From: an uncultured Clostridia bacterium
GTDB lineage: Bacteria; Bacillota; Clostridia; TANB77; CAG-508
Assembly: GCA_948919095.1 (NCBI GenBank)
Contig: CAQYCU010000021.1
Coordinates: 1-20,440 of the forward strand
Direction: 5' to 3'
Length of the DNA stretch: 20,440 nucleotides
In this document: piece by piece, positions 7,533 through 15,586 of the stretch
Layout: the number at the start of each line of letters is the position of its first letter
Numbering within the stretch: the first letter of the stretch is position 1
Position numbers and translations under genes: made by a program
Notes under the pieces: model-generated
The model's input: only the letters and a program-made list of their open reading frames with translations
Databases searched by the model: none
Told to the model about the DNA's origin: nothing

Positions 7533-8784
7533 CTACTTCTTTATCTTAATATCTGCTCCTAGTTTCGTTAGCTTTTCTTTCATGTCTTCGTATCCTCTAG
7601 AAATATACTCTATATTCTCAACTACTGTAGTTCCTTTAGCTGATAGACCAGCTATAACTAATGATGCTCCCCCTCTTAAATCATTACTTTTAACAGTACT
7701 TGCATTTAATTCTTGAATCCCATTTATCTCAATATGATTATCATTTATTTGTATATTAGCTCCCATTTTTTTAAGCTCATCGCAAAATAAAAATCTATTT
7801 TCAAAAATATTTTCTTCTACTTTTGATTTTCCATTTGCCTTAGTTAAAATTGTTGTAAATATTTGTTGCATATCTGTTGGAAATCCTGGATATGGTTTAG
7901 TTTTTATATTTGTACTTTTTAAAGTTTTAGGAGCACTTAATATTATCTCGTTTCTGCTAATTGCAATCTTACAACCTATTTCTTTTAATTTATATAATAC
8001 TTCCATTAAATCTTTTGGATTTGCATTTTCAATTTTTATTTTTCCATTTGTAATTGCAGTAGCACAAAGATAAGTACCTGCTTCAATTCTATCTGGCATT
8101 ACCCTATACGAAGTTTTATATAATTTCTTTATTCCAATTACTGTAATTTTTGAAGTCCCTGCTCCATATACTTTAGCTCCCATCTTATTTAAGCAGTTTG
8201 CTAAATCACGTATTTCAGGTTCTTTTGCTGAATTAATAATTTGTGTAGTTCCTTCTGTGTAAATCGAAGCAAGTATGGCATTTTCAGTTGCTCCTACGCT
8301 TGGAAATTTTAATGTAATTTTACTTGCCTTTATCTTATCAGCCTTGCAAATAATCTTTTCATCTTGTTCTTTAATATCTATTCCTAAAGTTTTAAATGCT
8401 TCTATATGTAAATCAATAGGTCTTGCTCCAATATTACATCCCCCGTGGAAATGAAAATGTTGCTTCTCTAAACCTTCCAATTAAGGCTCCTGCAAGAATT
8501 ACAGTGGAACGTAATTTATGCATTAACTCCTTAGGGATTTCAGTTCTATATAAATTTTCACTCGATATTGTTATTTTATCATATTTCCTAGTTATTTTGC
8601 AACCTAAAATCCTTAATATTTTTAAAGTTGTCCTGACATCTTCAATATCTGGAATATTATAAAATGTTACTTGATTTGGATTTAACAATGCTGTTGCTAA
8701 AATTGGAAGTGACGCATTCTTAGAGCCTGAGTTTGTTATTACTCCATTTAATCTTTTTCCACCTTTTATAACGTAACTTGACAT
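7533..8784 (-). pseudogene. murA: UDP-N-acetylglucosamine 1-carboxyvinyltransferase MurA, interrupted by a one-base frameshift
   Basis: MurA transfers enolpyruvate from PEP to UDP-GlcNAc, the first committed step of peptidoglycan synthesis, and is the fosfomycin target. The first frame (8784-8434) gives an N-terminal part with K22-N23 (SGSKNASLPIL), through LIGRFREATFSFP. The second frame, continuing to 7533, gives GGCNIGARPIDLH with catalytic Cys about 116, then PDRIEAGTYLCA, GFPTDMQQIF, DLRGGASLVIAGL and EYISRGYEDMKEKL. One extra base at 8440-8446 (CCACGGGGG on the minus strand) breaks the frame. Removing one A or C restores FPGGC and a 416-residue protein of normal length. The start is the ATG at 8784, six bases after AAGGAG; the ATG at 8790 overlaps that site. 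All else is intact, so a sequencing error or very recent mutation is likelier than an old pseudogene. Confidence 0.9.
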
Positions 8785-8820
8785 ATTCATCTCCTTCTAT
8801 GCAAAATGCATTATATATAC

Positions 8821-8873
8821 TTACAAATATAAATTTTATATTTGTAAATTTATTATGTTATATTATATGTCAA
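8821..8873 (-). promoter_or_regulatory. murA operon promoter region with a perfect 27-bp palindrome
   Basis: A perfect -35-like TTGACA lies on the minus strand (8873-8868), but the best -10 is weak (TAAATT after 15 bases). A separate TATAAT (8815-8810) lacks a -35. Over this region sits a perfect inverted repeat: TTACAAATATAAA (8821-8833), one central T, and TTTATATTTGTAA (8835-8847). Whichever -10 is used, the palindrome covers the core promoter or the first transcribed bases, a position typical of an operator for a dimeric regulator. I recognise no known consensus. Confidence 0.55.
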
Positions 8874-8946
8874 CTTTATTTTTATGTTACAGTTTGCATA
8901 ATCACCTATTTTTTGAAGTATAAAGTCCTTGTCTTTACATCTAAAG

Positions 8947-8975
8947 TTTACAAATTTTGTAATATATGGTATAAT
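8947..8975 (+). promoter_or_regulatory. Strong extended -10 promoter of the RelA/SpoT-like gene
   Basis: TTTACA (8947-8952), 17 bases, then TATAAT (8970-8975) preceded by TGG, giving an extended -10. Transcription should start near 8982, leaving a leader of about 119 bases. The leader contains a small hairpin, AACAGA/TCTGTT (about 9049-9066), and two AAAGAAAGG stretches, the second near the start codon. Confidence 0.8.
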
Positions 8976-9100
8976 AATACTGCATGAGATTTTCTCTTGC
9001 AGGAAAAATTCGTTAGACAGTACATTGAAAAAAGAAAGGGTTGATAAACAACAGATAATTTTCTGTTAAACACACATTCTAAAGAAAGGTTGGTATCTAT

Positions 9101-10144
9101 TTGAACAAGAAGCACAATCTCGTCGCGTCATTAACACCCCAGCAGAAAACTGCTCTTCCTTCCCTTGACCGCTATTTGCACTCTGACATGATAATTCAAG
9201 ACATCATTGCTGCATATATAGCTGACCTCAGAGAATATGGTAAGGAAGATAATAATAGGCTCGAACTTTATCATGCACAGTTCTTGGAACGGTACTTGGG
9301 TATTGTAAAAAACGACCTCTTTATGGACTCTATTCAGAAAGATCTTGAAAAGAAGTTCTTGGCTGAGGTTAGTACCCGTCATCCTGAGTGCAGTTTCGCA
9401 TTGAGAGGTAGAGTTAAAAGCCTCTTTAGGCTTGAAAACAAATTCAATGCAAAAATTCAAGACTTTATCATCGACTACATCTCCAAGCATGGCAAAAATC
9501 CAAGTGTATCGATGATTATCAAGAGTTTGGACCGTATACGTGATACAATCGCCTATCGTTTCATTCTCCAAGGTAAAGACCCTAATTCCTCTTATGAAGA
9601 TGAGATTCAACATTTGGTAGCTATCGCTAATGGAATTCCTGAATACTTCAACGCTAACTCTCTCACCCCTGGATCCATTGGTGGATATACGCTGCTTCGT
9701 GCACAGCCTATTCTAGGAGTTACTACCAAGAATCCTTCTGTCCTGTTACCTGCTGTTAGACCTTATTATAAGGACTATATCAGTAACCCTAAGAAGAGTG
9801 GTTTCACGGCATTTACAATCTGTATGCGCCACAATGTCTCTCTCCAAGAAATTGAGCTTCAGCTAATGACCTTTGACATGTTCAAAAAGAATGAGCACAG
9901 CGAAAATTCTCTGCATCGAAACTATGAGACAATTCAGCGAGCTAACCGCCTTGCAGCGCAACTTCCAAACCCAAACAGCTTTAACAAGATTTTCTTGCAA
10001 GCACATGAACGGTTGGTCCGTATGAGTGACTTAGATATCACCAAGATTAAAGTCAAGATGTTCGCAGCATTTTCCAAACACGAACTTGAAGATCTTTGTG
10101 GACTGGTTATTGGTCGTCAGGCTAAGCCAGTTGAATACCTGTAA
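9101..10144 (+). CDS. Divergent RelA/SpoT-type nucleotidyltransferase (putative alarmone synthetase), probably acquired
   Basis: A 347-residue soluble protein. I recognise the (p)ppGpp synthetase fold by ordered motifs. GRVKSLFRLENKF (103-115) resembles the ATP-binding G-R-x-K-S...K loop. RIRDTIAYRFIL (145-156) resembles DI-D-x-x-x-x-R with the metal aspartate (D148). YYKDYISNPKKSGF (222-235) resembles KDYI-xx-PKxxGY. EIELQLMTFDMF (250-261) resembles the E-x-Q-hRT strand with the catalytic glutamate (E252). The guanine-stacking GYxSLH motif is degraded to GFTAFT, so nucleotide specificity or activity may differ. No hydrolase HD, TGS or ACT domain is present; about 95 N-terminal and 65 C-terminal residues are unassigned. 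The start is TTG with a distant AAAGG. Sampled lines have 40-48% GC against about 23% in smc, suggesting transfer. It has its own promoter and terminator. Confidence 0.62.
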   Translation: MNKKHNLVASLTPQQKTALPSLDRYLHSDMIIQDIIAAYIADLREYGKEDNNRLELYHAQFLERYLGIVKNDLFMDSIQKDLEKKFLAEVSTRHPECSFALRGRVKSLFRLENKFNAKIQDFIIDYISKHGKNPSVSMIIKSLDRIRDTIAYRFILQGKDPNSSYEDEIQHLVAIANGIPEYFNANSLTPGSIGGYTLLRAQPILGVTTKNPSVLLPAVRPYYKDYISNPKKSGFTAFTICMRHNVSLQEIELQLMTFDMFKKNEHSENSLHRNYETIQRANRLAAQLPNPNSFNKIFLQAHERLVRMSDLDITKIKVKMFAAFSKHELEDLCGLVIGRQAKPVEYL

Positions 10145-10164
10145 ACACTCTGTATAGCGAATTT

Positions 10165-10202
10165 CACCAGTCTACCTTTGTTGGTAGGCTGGTGTTTTTT
10201 TA
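10165..10202 (+). terminator. Strong terminator of the RelA/SpoT-like gene
   Basis: CACCAGTCTACC (10165-10176) pairs with GGTAGGCTGGTG (10183-10194), twelve pairs with one G-U and a six-base loop, followed by TTTTTTTT. It is GC-rich, like the gene it follows. On the minus strand the stem is not followed by a T tract, so it would not serve smc. Confidence 0.92.
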
Positions 10203-10207
10203 TATTT

Positions 10208-13200
10208 TTATTTTTTATCTAAATTTATTGAAAGCATTTTACTTATACCATTTTCCTCCATTGTTATACCATAAACTGTGTTAGCCGCTTCCATTGAACC
10301 TTTTCTATGAGTAATTATCAAGAATTGAGTATCTTTGCTAAACTTTTTCAAATAATCAGCATATCTATAAACATTTACATCATCTAAAGCTGCTTCAATC
10401 TCATCAAGTATACAGAAAGGCGATGGATTTATTTTTAATATTGCAAACAGTAAAGCTATTGCAGTTAATGCTCTTTCTCCACCTGATAATTGAAGTAAAT
10501 TATTTAATTTTTTACCAGTTGGTTGCACTACAATATCTATTCCACTTTCAAGAATATTACTTTCATCTTCTAATATAAGTTCTGCTCTTCCTCCCCCGAA
10601 TAACTCTATAAATGCTTCATTAAAGTATTTTTGTATTAACTTAAATTTCTCTTTAAATTGTTCTTTCATTGTAGATGTCATATCTTGAATTATATCTCTA
10701 AGTTTTGCCATTGTAGTTTCTAAATCCATTCTTTGCTCATTCATTGTGTTATATCTTTCTTCTGCTTTTTTGTACTCTTCTATTGCATCTACATTGACAC
10801 TACCTAAATCTCTAATCTTATTATGTAACTCATTTACCTTTTTTTGAGTTTCAGTTATATTGGTTGGCTTTTCAAATTTTTCCATTGCATTATTAGGAGT
10901 AATCTCATAGTTTTCCCAAAGTTCATTTATAATTTCTTCTAAATCTTGATTCGTATTAGTTACTTTACTATCAACTTTGACAAGTCCTTCTTTTATTTTT
11001 TGAATTACTTCAAATTGTTTTGTAATTTCTTTTTCAGTACTATCAAGTTTTTCATTTTTTTCATTTCTTGTATTTTTAAGTTCTTCTGTTTTCTGTAAAC
11101 TATTTTCAACTTCTTCTCTTATTTTAATTATACTATCTTGTAATTCTTTTATTGTATTTGCAAGTTCAATGTTTTGTTCATCAAGTCTTATCTTTTCATT
11201 TTTCTTATTTTCTATTTCTTCTTTTTTATTTTTAATGTCATTATCTATTCTTTCCATCAGCTCTTCTATTGAAGAATTACTTTCATCAAATGATGATATT
11301 GATATTTTTAAATTTGTTATATCTTCATTTAAATTATTGATATACACTTGCTCATCATTATTCAATTTTGCATATTCTTCTATTTCGTTAATAAGAGCTT
11401 CTGATTTAGTTGTTATTTCAGTAATTTCCTTATTACATTTTTCTTTTTCTAAATTGTCATTTTCAATTTGCTCTTGCAAAGTTTTAATTTCATTTTCGCA
11501 TTTTTCTTTACTTTCAATTATTTTTTTGATTTCCGCTTCAGCAGAATTCATCTTTTCGTTAATTGTTGCAAGGTCAATTTCTGATTTTTGTAAAAGTTCA
11601 GTTTTTTTAGTTATCTGATTTATTATACTTTCATTTTCTTTTAAGAAGTTATCTTTCTCTACTATTACCTCTTCAAGTTTCAAGTCAATATTTTTTATGC
11701 TATTTTCTAATCTTTTAATTTCCGCACTACGTCCTAATAAGTTAACTGTTTTCTTGTTTACTGAACCACCTGTCATTGCCCCCGATGGATTAATTATGTC
11801 ACCTTCTAAAGTTACTATTTTAAAACTATATCTATTCGCTCTTGCAATTTTTATTGCACATTCAATATTTTCTGCAATCATAGTTCTTCCAAGTAAATTT
11901 AAAACTATGTTTTCGTATTTTTTATCAGCTCTCACTAAATCACATGCTAAGCCTACTATTCCATCAGCCATAACATAACTTTCAAGCTTTTTTCCTTTAA
12001 TCGCTGATACAGGTAAAAATGATGCACGTCCTAACCTATTTGCTCTCAAATATTCAATCATTCTTTTTGCATCTTCATCAGTATCAGTTACTATATTTTG
12101 AAGACTTGCTCCAAGTGCCATTTCAATAGCTGTTTGATACTTTTCATCAGTTGAAACAATATTAGCTAATACTCCATTTATACCTTTTTTTAACTTTACA
12201 TCATTTTCACACGCAATTAATAAATCCTTTACAGACTTTGCATATCCCTCTTTTTCCTTTTCAGTTTCAACTAAAAAATTATATCTTGAAGTCTTAGTTC
12301 TTTTTTCATCTGTAAAATTGTTAATTAGCTCTTCATACCTTTTTTCCTTTTGGTCGATTTCATCTTTTTTAGTTTGAATATTTTCAAGTTCTATTTTATT
12401 TTTATTTCTTTCTGTTTCAATTCTATTTACTTCATTTGTAATTTCATTTTTGCTTGTTCTTTTTTCATCAAGTTCTGAAATAATTTTCTCAATTTCTCTT
12501 TTTTCTTGTTTTTGTCTGTTTACATAATTTTCAATGTTTGTATCTAATGCTGTTATCTTATTTTGTATTTCATACTTTCTTTCTAAAATAGACTCATTTT
12601 CTTTTTTCTTTTCCTCAATTTGTAACTCTTTTGTTGATAACTTTTCTGTAATTTTAGCAAGTTCTGCTTCTTTCTCTTCTAATTCTTTATTATATTTCTC
12701 TTTATTAGATAATAAATTCTCTCTTTTCGATTGTTTATTTTTCTTTTCTTCCTCTAGTCCAAATATAGCCTTATTGGCAGTTGTTATTTCATTATCAATT
12801 CTATTTTTATTAGCATCATTATTAGTCATTCTTTCATTACTTACATTAATATTTGAATTAATTTTCTCAATCTCATTTTTACTTTCAAAACTAATATTTT
12901 GTAATCTTTCAATCTTTTCATTTATATTGTCTATTGTGTTTTTAAGTTCCTCTTTAAGAAGCTGCATATCCTGCAATTTCTTTTCTTCTTCAGTATTCTG
13001 ACTATCTAATATTTCTTTATCATTTTTAAGCTCTTCTAATTTTGTTTTAAAGTTTTCTATCTTATATAAATATAATCCAACCTCAATTTGTTTTAATTCT
13101 TCACGTAAATCTAAATATTTTTTTGCTTTGTCCCTTTGCATTCTCAGTGGCTCTAAGTTAGCCTCAAGTTCTGTCAAAATATCATTTATTCTCATTAGAT

Positions 13201-13759
13201 TTATTTTAGTTTGTTCTAATTTTTTTTCCGCTTCTTCTCTTCTAGCTCTATATTTTACAATTCCCGCTGCTTCTTCAAATATGTGTCTTCTGTCTTCTGA
13301 CTTTGTGCTTAAAATTTCGTCTATCCTACCTTGTCCGATTATTGAATATCCATCTTTTCCAATTCCAGTATCCATAAATAATTCAGTAATATCTTTTAGT
13401 CTACATGGAACCTTATTTATAAAAAAACCTGACTCTCCTGTTCTATATACTCTTCTAGTTACTGTTACTTCTGAATATTCTATTGGTAATGAATTATCCT
13501 CGTTGTCAAATATTATTGAAACTTCTGCAAATCCTAGTGACTTTCTATTTTCAGTTCCCGCAAATATTATATCTTCTGACTTTGACGACCTTAATGCTTT
13601 CATACTTTGTTCGCCAAGTACCCAGCGCATAGCATCAGAAATGTTACTTTTTCCTGAGCCGTTGGGTCCAATAATTGCAGTTATTCCTGGATTAAATTCT
13701 AATTCAGTTCGATTAGCAAATGACTTAAATCCTTGCAATTCAATCTTCTTTAAATACAT
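10208..13759 (-). CDS. smc: Chromosome partition/condensation ATPase Smc
   Basis: Smc is the ATPase core of the bacterial condensin that organises and segregates the chromosome with ScpA and ScpB. I start it at ATG 13759 (1183 residues, MYLKKIELQGFKSFA), because AGAGGG lies seven bases upstream and this is the family N-terminus. The in-frame ATG at 13789 would add ten residues. Walker A is GPNGSGKS (31-38). Two long coiled coils rich in E/K/N flank the hinge (about 510-670; GVLANIVSTDEKYQTAIEMA, INPSGAMTGGS). The ABC signature is LSGGERALTAIALLFA (1091 on), and Walker B is FCILDEIEAALDD (D1119, E1120). No ftsY or rnc flanks it. It has its own promoter and converges with the RelA/SpoT-like gene. 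Confidence 0.97.
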   Translation of the reverse strand: MYLKKIELQGFKSFANRTELEFNPGITAIIGPNGSGKSNISDAMRWVLGEQSMKALRSSKSEDIIFAGTENRKSLGFAEVSIIFDNEDNSLPIEYSEVTVTRRVYRTGESGFFINKVPCRLKDITELFMDTGIGKDGYSIIGQGRIDEILSTKSEDRRHIFEEAAGIVKYRARREEAEKKLEQTKINLMRINDILTELEANLEPLRMQRDKAKKYLDLREELKQIEVGLYLYKIENFKTKLEELKNDKEILDSQNTEEEKKLQDMQLLKEELKNTIDNINEKIERLQNISFESKNEIEKINSNINVSNERMTNNDANKNRIDNEITTANKAIFGLEEEKKNKQSKRENLLSNKEKYNKELEEKEAELAKITEKLSTKELQIEEKKKENESILERKYEIQNKITALDTNIENYVNRQKQEKREIEKIISELDEKRTSKNEITNEVNRIETERNKNKIELENIQTKKDEIDQKEKRYEELINNFTDEKRTKTSRYNFLVETEKEKEGYAKSVKDLLIACENDVKLKKGINGVLANIVSTDEKYQTAIEMALGASLQNIVTDTDEDAKRMIEYLRANRLGRASFLPVSAIKGKKLESYVMADGIVGLACDLVRADKKYENIVLNLLGRTMIAENIECAIKIARANRYSFKIVTLEGDIINPSGAMTGGSVNKKTVNLLGRSAEIKRLENSIKNIDLKLEEVIVEKDNFLKENESIINQITKKTELLQKSEIDLATINEKMNSAEAEIKKIIESKEKCENEIKTLQEQIENDNLEKEKCNKEITEITTKSEALINEIEEYAKLNNDEQVYINNLNEDITNLKISISSFDESNSSIEELMERIDNDIKNKKEEIENKKNEKIRLDEQNIELANTIKELQDSIIKIREEVENSLQKTEELKNTRNEKNEKLDSTEKEITKQFEVIQKIKEGLVKVDSKVTNTNQDLEEIINELWENYEITPNNAMEKFEKPTNITETQKKVNELHNKIRDLGSVNVDAIEEYKKAEERYNTMNEQRMDLETTMAKLRDIIQDMTSTMKEQFKEKFKLIQKYFNEAFIELFGGGRAELILEDESNILESGIDIVVQPTGKKLNNLLQLSGGERALTAIALLFAILKINPSPFCILDEIEAALDDVNVYRYADYLKKFSKDTQFLIITHRKGSMEAANTVYGITMEENGISKMLSINLDKK

Positions 13760-13771
13760 TGTTTTTCCCTC

Positions 13772-13791
13772 TAATGTGAGAATACACATTA
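13772..13791 (-). repeat. Small inverted repeat next to the smc ribosome site
   Basis: On the minus strand TAATGTG and CACATTA (7 pairs, 6-base loop) form a possible hairpin ending directly against the GAGGG of the smc Shine-Dalgarno. It may tune translation; it is short, so chance is possible. Confidence 0.4.
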
Positions 13792-13828
13792 CTTTTATTT
13801 TTTGTAAAATATAGTCTATTTCTTGCCT

Positions 13829-13857
13829 ATAATATCATAAAAATTTTTTATTGTCTA
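13829..13857 (-). promoter_or_regulatory. Sigma-A promoter of smc
   Basis: On the minus strand TAGACA (13857-13852; five of six), a 17-base spacer and TATTAT (13834-13829; five of six) preceded by TGA as an extended -10. Predicted leader is about 60 bases. Confidence 0.75.
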
Positions 13858-13932
13858 GAATTAACAAAAAATAAATGTATGTACACAAAAAAGTTTTATT
13901 TAACTCTTGTTTTATTAAATATTTAATGGTAT

Positions 13933-13938
13933 TATAAT
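13933..13938 (+). promoter_or_regulatory. -10 element of the HD-GYP gene
   Basis: A perfect TATAAT lies 21 bases before ATG 13960, placing the start of transcription just ahead of AAGGAG. No good -35 at 16-18 bases is seen; the nearest match is TTGTTT at 20 bases. The leader would be very short. Confidence 0.5.
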
Positions 13939-13959
13939 TACATAACGAAGGAGAAAAAT

Positions 13960-14898
13960 ATGTTTAACGATAAATTTGAATTTTATAGTCCAAGTAATAT
14001 ACATTTAAAAGACTTAGATTCAGCACTTAAGGACAGTCTTTCAGTAATGTATAAACTCGATGAGATGACTTTAAAACATAGTGAAAACGTATCCAATTTA
14101 TGTACTAGAGTATGCCAACAATTACGTTGTAACAATCAATTTACAATTCATTGTATGATTGCTGGCTACATTCATGATTTAGGAAAAATGTATATACCAA
14201 AAGAAATCCTAACTAAAGATGGAAAACTTACTGATGAAGAATATGAAATTATGAAAACACACACTACTCTAGGATATAAATATTGTATGGATACATTTAA
14301 TTTACGTGCCTACTCTGACGGCCCTTGGTATCATCATGAATCTTTAAATGGTACTGGTTATCCTCGTGGTCTTAGAAAAAGTGACATTCCCTATTCTGCT
14401 CAAATTATTCGTGTTTGTGATGAATATGATGCTCTTGTTACTAAAAGACATTATACAACCCATGTTAACATTTCTGAAACTCTAAAGCAATTAATTAAGG
14501 ATGCACGTCCTACTCAAACTCTTGTTGCTTTGGATAATTTGAAACAAAATGAACGATTAGGTAAAATCAACCCTAAACCATTAACTGCTTTATTCAAAGT
14601 TGTTATTGACGACATTTTATATGAAATTAGTTGTGTTATGAATTATGTTTATTATCTAAAGTCACAAATTAAAAGACTTGATACTATTGAGAAATATGAC
14701 CATAAACGTCAGTCTGCTAAAAAACCTGAGCAAAAAGATTACTATGCTTCTGGTATGAAAATGCTCTTACAAAAAGGTGAAACTTTTGAAAACTACAAGG
14801 AAATTCGAGGCGAATATAATTCTGCTCTAGAAATTAGAAGAAAAAGAATTGATGATTTATATAAAGAAATTAGAATAATTAAGAAATTAAAGATTTAA
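13960..14898 (+). CDS. HD-GYP domain protein (cyclic-dinucleotide phosphodiesterase-like)
   Basis: A 312-residue soluble protein with a metal-dependent HD-GYP domain of the type that degrades cyclic di-GMP or related dinucleotides. Visible metal and catalytic residues in order are H40 (LKHSENV), H72-D73 (YIHDLGKMYIP), H101 (KTHTTLG), H125-H126-E127 (WYHHESLNGTGYP) and D154 (VCDEYDAL). The GYP motif is intact. There is no membrane segment, receiver or other sensor domain; residues 1-38 are short and unassigned. A C-terminal stretch (about 225-312) is helical and highly charged, perhaps a coiled coil. AAGGAG lies seven bases before the ATG. It is divergent from smc and has its own terminator, so it is monocistronic. 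Base composition matches the AT-rich background. Substrate cannot be told from sequence. Confidence 0.85.
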   Translation: MFNDKFEFYSPSNIHLKDLDSALKDSLSVMYKLDEMTLKHSENVSNLCTRVCQQLRCNNQFTIHCMIAGYIHDLGKMYIPKEILTKDGKLTDEEYEIMKTHTTLGYKYCMDTFNLRAYSDGPWYHHESLNGTGYPRGLRKSDIPYSAQIIRVCDEYDALVTKRHYTTHVNISETLKQLIKDARPTQTLVALDNLKQNERLGKINPKPLTALFKVVIDDILYEISCVMNYVYYLKSQIKRLDTIEKYDHKRQSAKKPEQKDYYASGMKMLLQKGETFENYKEIRGEYNSALEIRRKRIDDLYKEIRIIKKLKI

Positions 14899-14902
14899 TA
14901 AT

Positions 14903-14941
14903 AAAGCTAAATTGCACTTGCAGTTTGGCTTTAATTTTATT
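14903..14941 (+). terminator. Terminator of the HD-GYP gene
   Basis: AAAGCTAAA (14903-14911) pairs with TTTGGCTTT (14924-14932; one G-U), with an inner TGCA/TGCA pairing, followed by AATTTTATT. The T tract is weak. Confidence 0.6.
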
Positions 14942-14965
14942 AATCATAATTTTTCCAATACCCTA

Positions 14966-14994
14966 TTGCATTTTTTTTAGTTTCCTTATATAAT
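14966..14994 (+). promoter_or_regulatory. Promoter of hpf
   Basis: TTGCAT (14966-14971), 17 bases, then a perfect TATAAT (14989-14994). The predicted start is about 30 bases before the ATG. It looks like a sigma-A promoter; I see no sigma-B or sigma-H type consensus. Confidence 0.65.
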
Positions 14995-15031
14995 AGACTT
15001 ACATTAAATCAAAACGTAGGAGGATTTTATT

Positions 15032-15559
15032 ATGAATTTAAATATAACAGGAAAAGATTTTGAATTAACTGATGCAATAAAAAATTATATTGAAACAAAA
15101 GTTAATAAATTATCAAAATATTCAGAGGATTTTAATGCTGACGCAATCATGAAAATTGAAGGAAATAACCATGTTGCTGAAATTCGTGTTTCACTTGGTG
15201 GTAACTTATATAAAGCAGTTACAGCAAGCCATGATTTATATGCTTCAGTTGATAAAGACATTGATATTATTGAAGGACAAATTAGAAAAACAAAAACTAA
15301 AAAAGATAAACAAAATATGACTGAAACTATTAGATTTAAAGAAGCTATGAAAGATGAAGATTTAGATGAATATGGCGGAATTATTAAAACTATATTCTAT
15401 AGTATCAAACCTATGACTGAAGAAGATGCTAAATTAATTCTTGAAGGTGACCCTAAAAATAAATTCTTGCCTTTCATTGATGCTGACAGTAACACAGTTA
15501 AAGTTATTTACAAACTTAAAGATGGAAAAAATTTCGGTTTACTAGAACCAGAAAACTAA
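15032..15559 (+). CDS. hpf: Ribosome hibernation promoting factor, long form
   Basis: Long HPF binds idle 70S ribosomes and pairs them into inactive 100S dimers in slow or stationary growth. The protein has 175 residues. The N-terminal S30AE/YfiA domain (1-98) opens MNLNITGKDFELTDAIKNYI and contains DADAIMKIEGN-like and HDLYASVDKDIDIIEGQIRK motifs. A linker follows, then the C-terminal dimerisation domain (about 115-175; YSIKPMTEEDAKLILE, VKVIYKLKDGKNFGLLEPE). The presence of that domain marks the long form. TAGGAGGA (15017-15024) lies seven bases before the ATG. It is a single-gene unit with its own promoter and terminator. Confidence 0.93.
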   Translation: MNLNITGKDFELTDAIKNYIETKVNKLSKYSEDFNADAIMKIEGNNHVAEIRVSLGGNLYKAVTASHDLYASVDKDIDIIEGQIRKTKTKKDKQNMTETIRFKEAMKDEDLDEYGGIIKTIFYSIKPMTEEDAKLILEGDPKNKFLPFIDADSNTVKVIYKLKDGKNFGLLEPEN

Positions 15560-15586
15560 TTATTAATATATCTTTGAAAACAGATA

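Noticed and set aside
9131..9613. Minus-strand open frame of 160 codons inside the RelA/SpoT-like gene
   Set aside because: No ribosome site or promoter; the plus frame shows ordered family motifs, promoter and terminator.
8880..10205. Transposon or integron ends around the higher-GC gene
   Set aside because: I found no inverted terminal repeats, recombinase or convincing target duplication; the AT-rich similarities at the edges are not distinctive.
13760..13789. Ten-residue N-terminal extension of Smc from ATG 13789
   Set aside because: The ribosome site at AGAGGG and the family N-terminus both indicate ATG 13759.
13128..13814. Plus-strand open frame of 228 codons opposite the start of smc
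   Set aside because: It is the antisense shadow of the highly conserved Smc head domain, has no ribosome site and no recognisable product.
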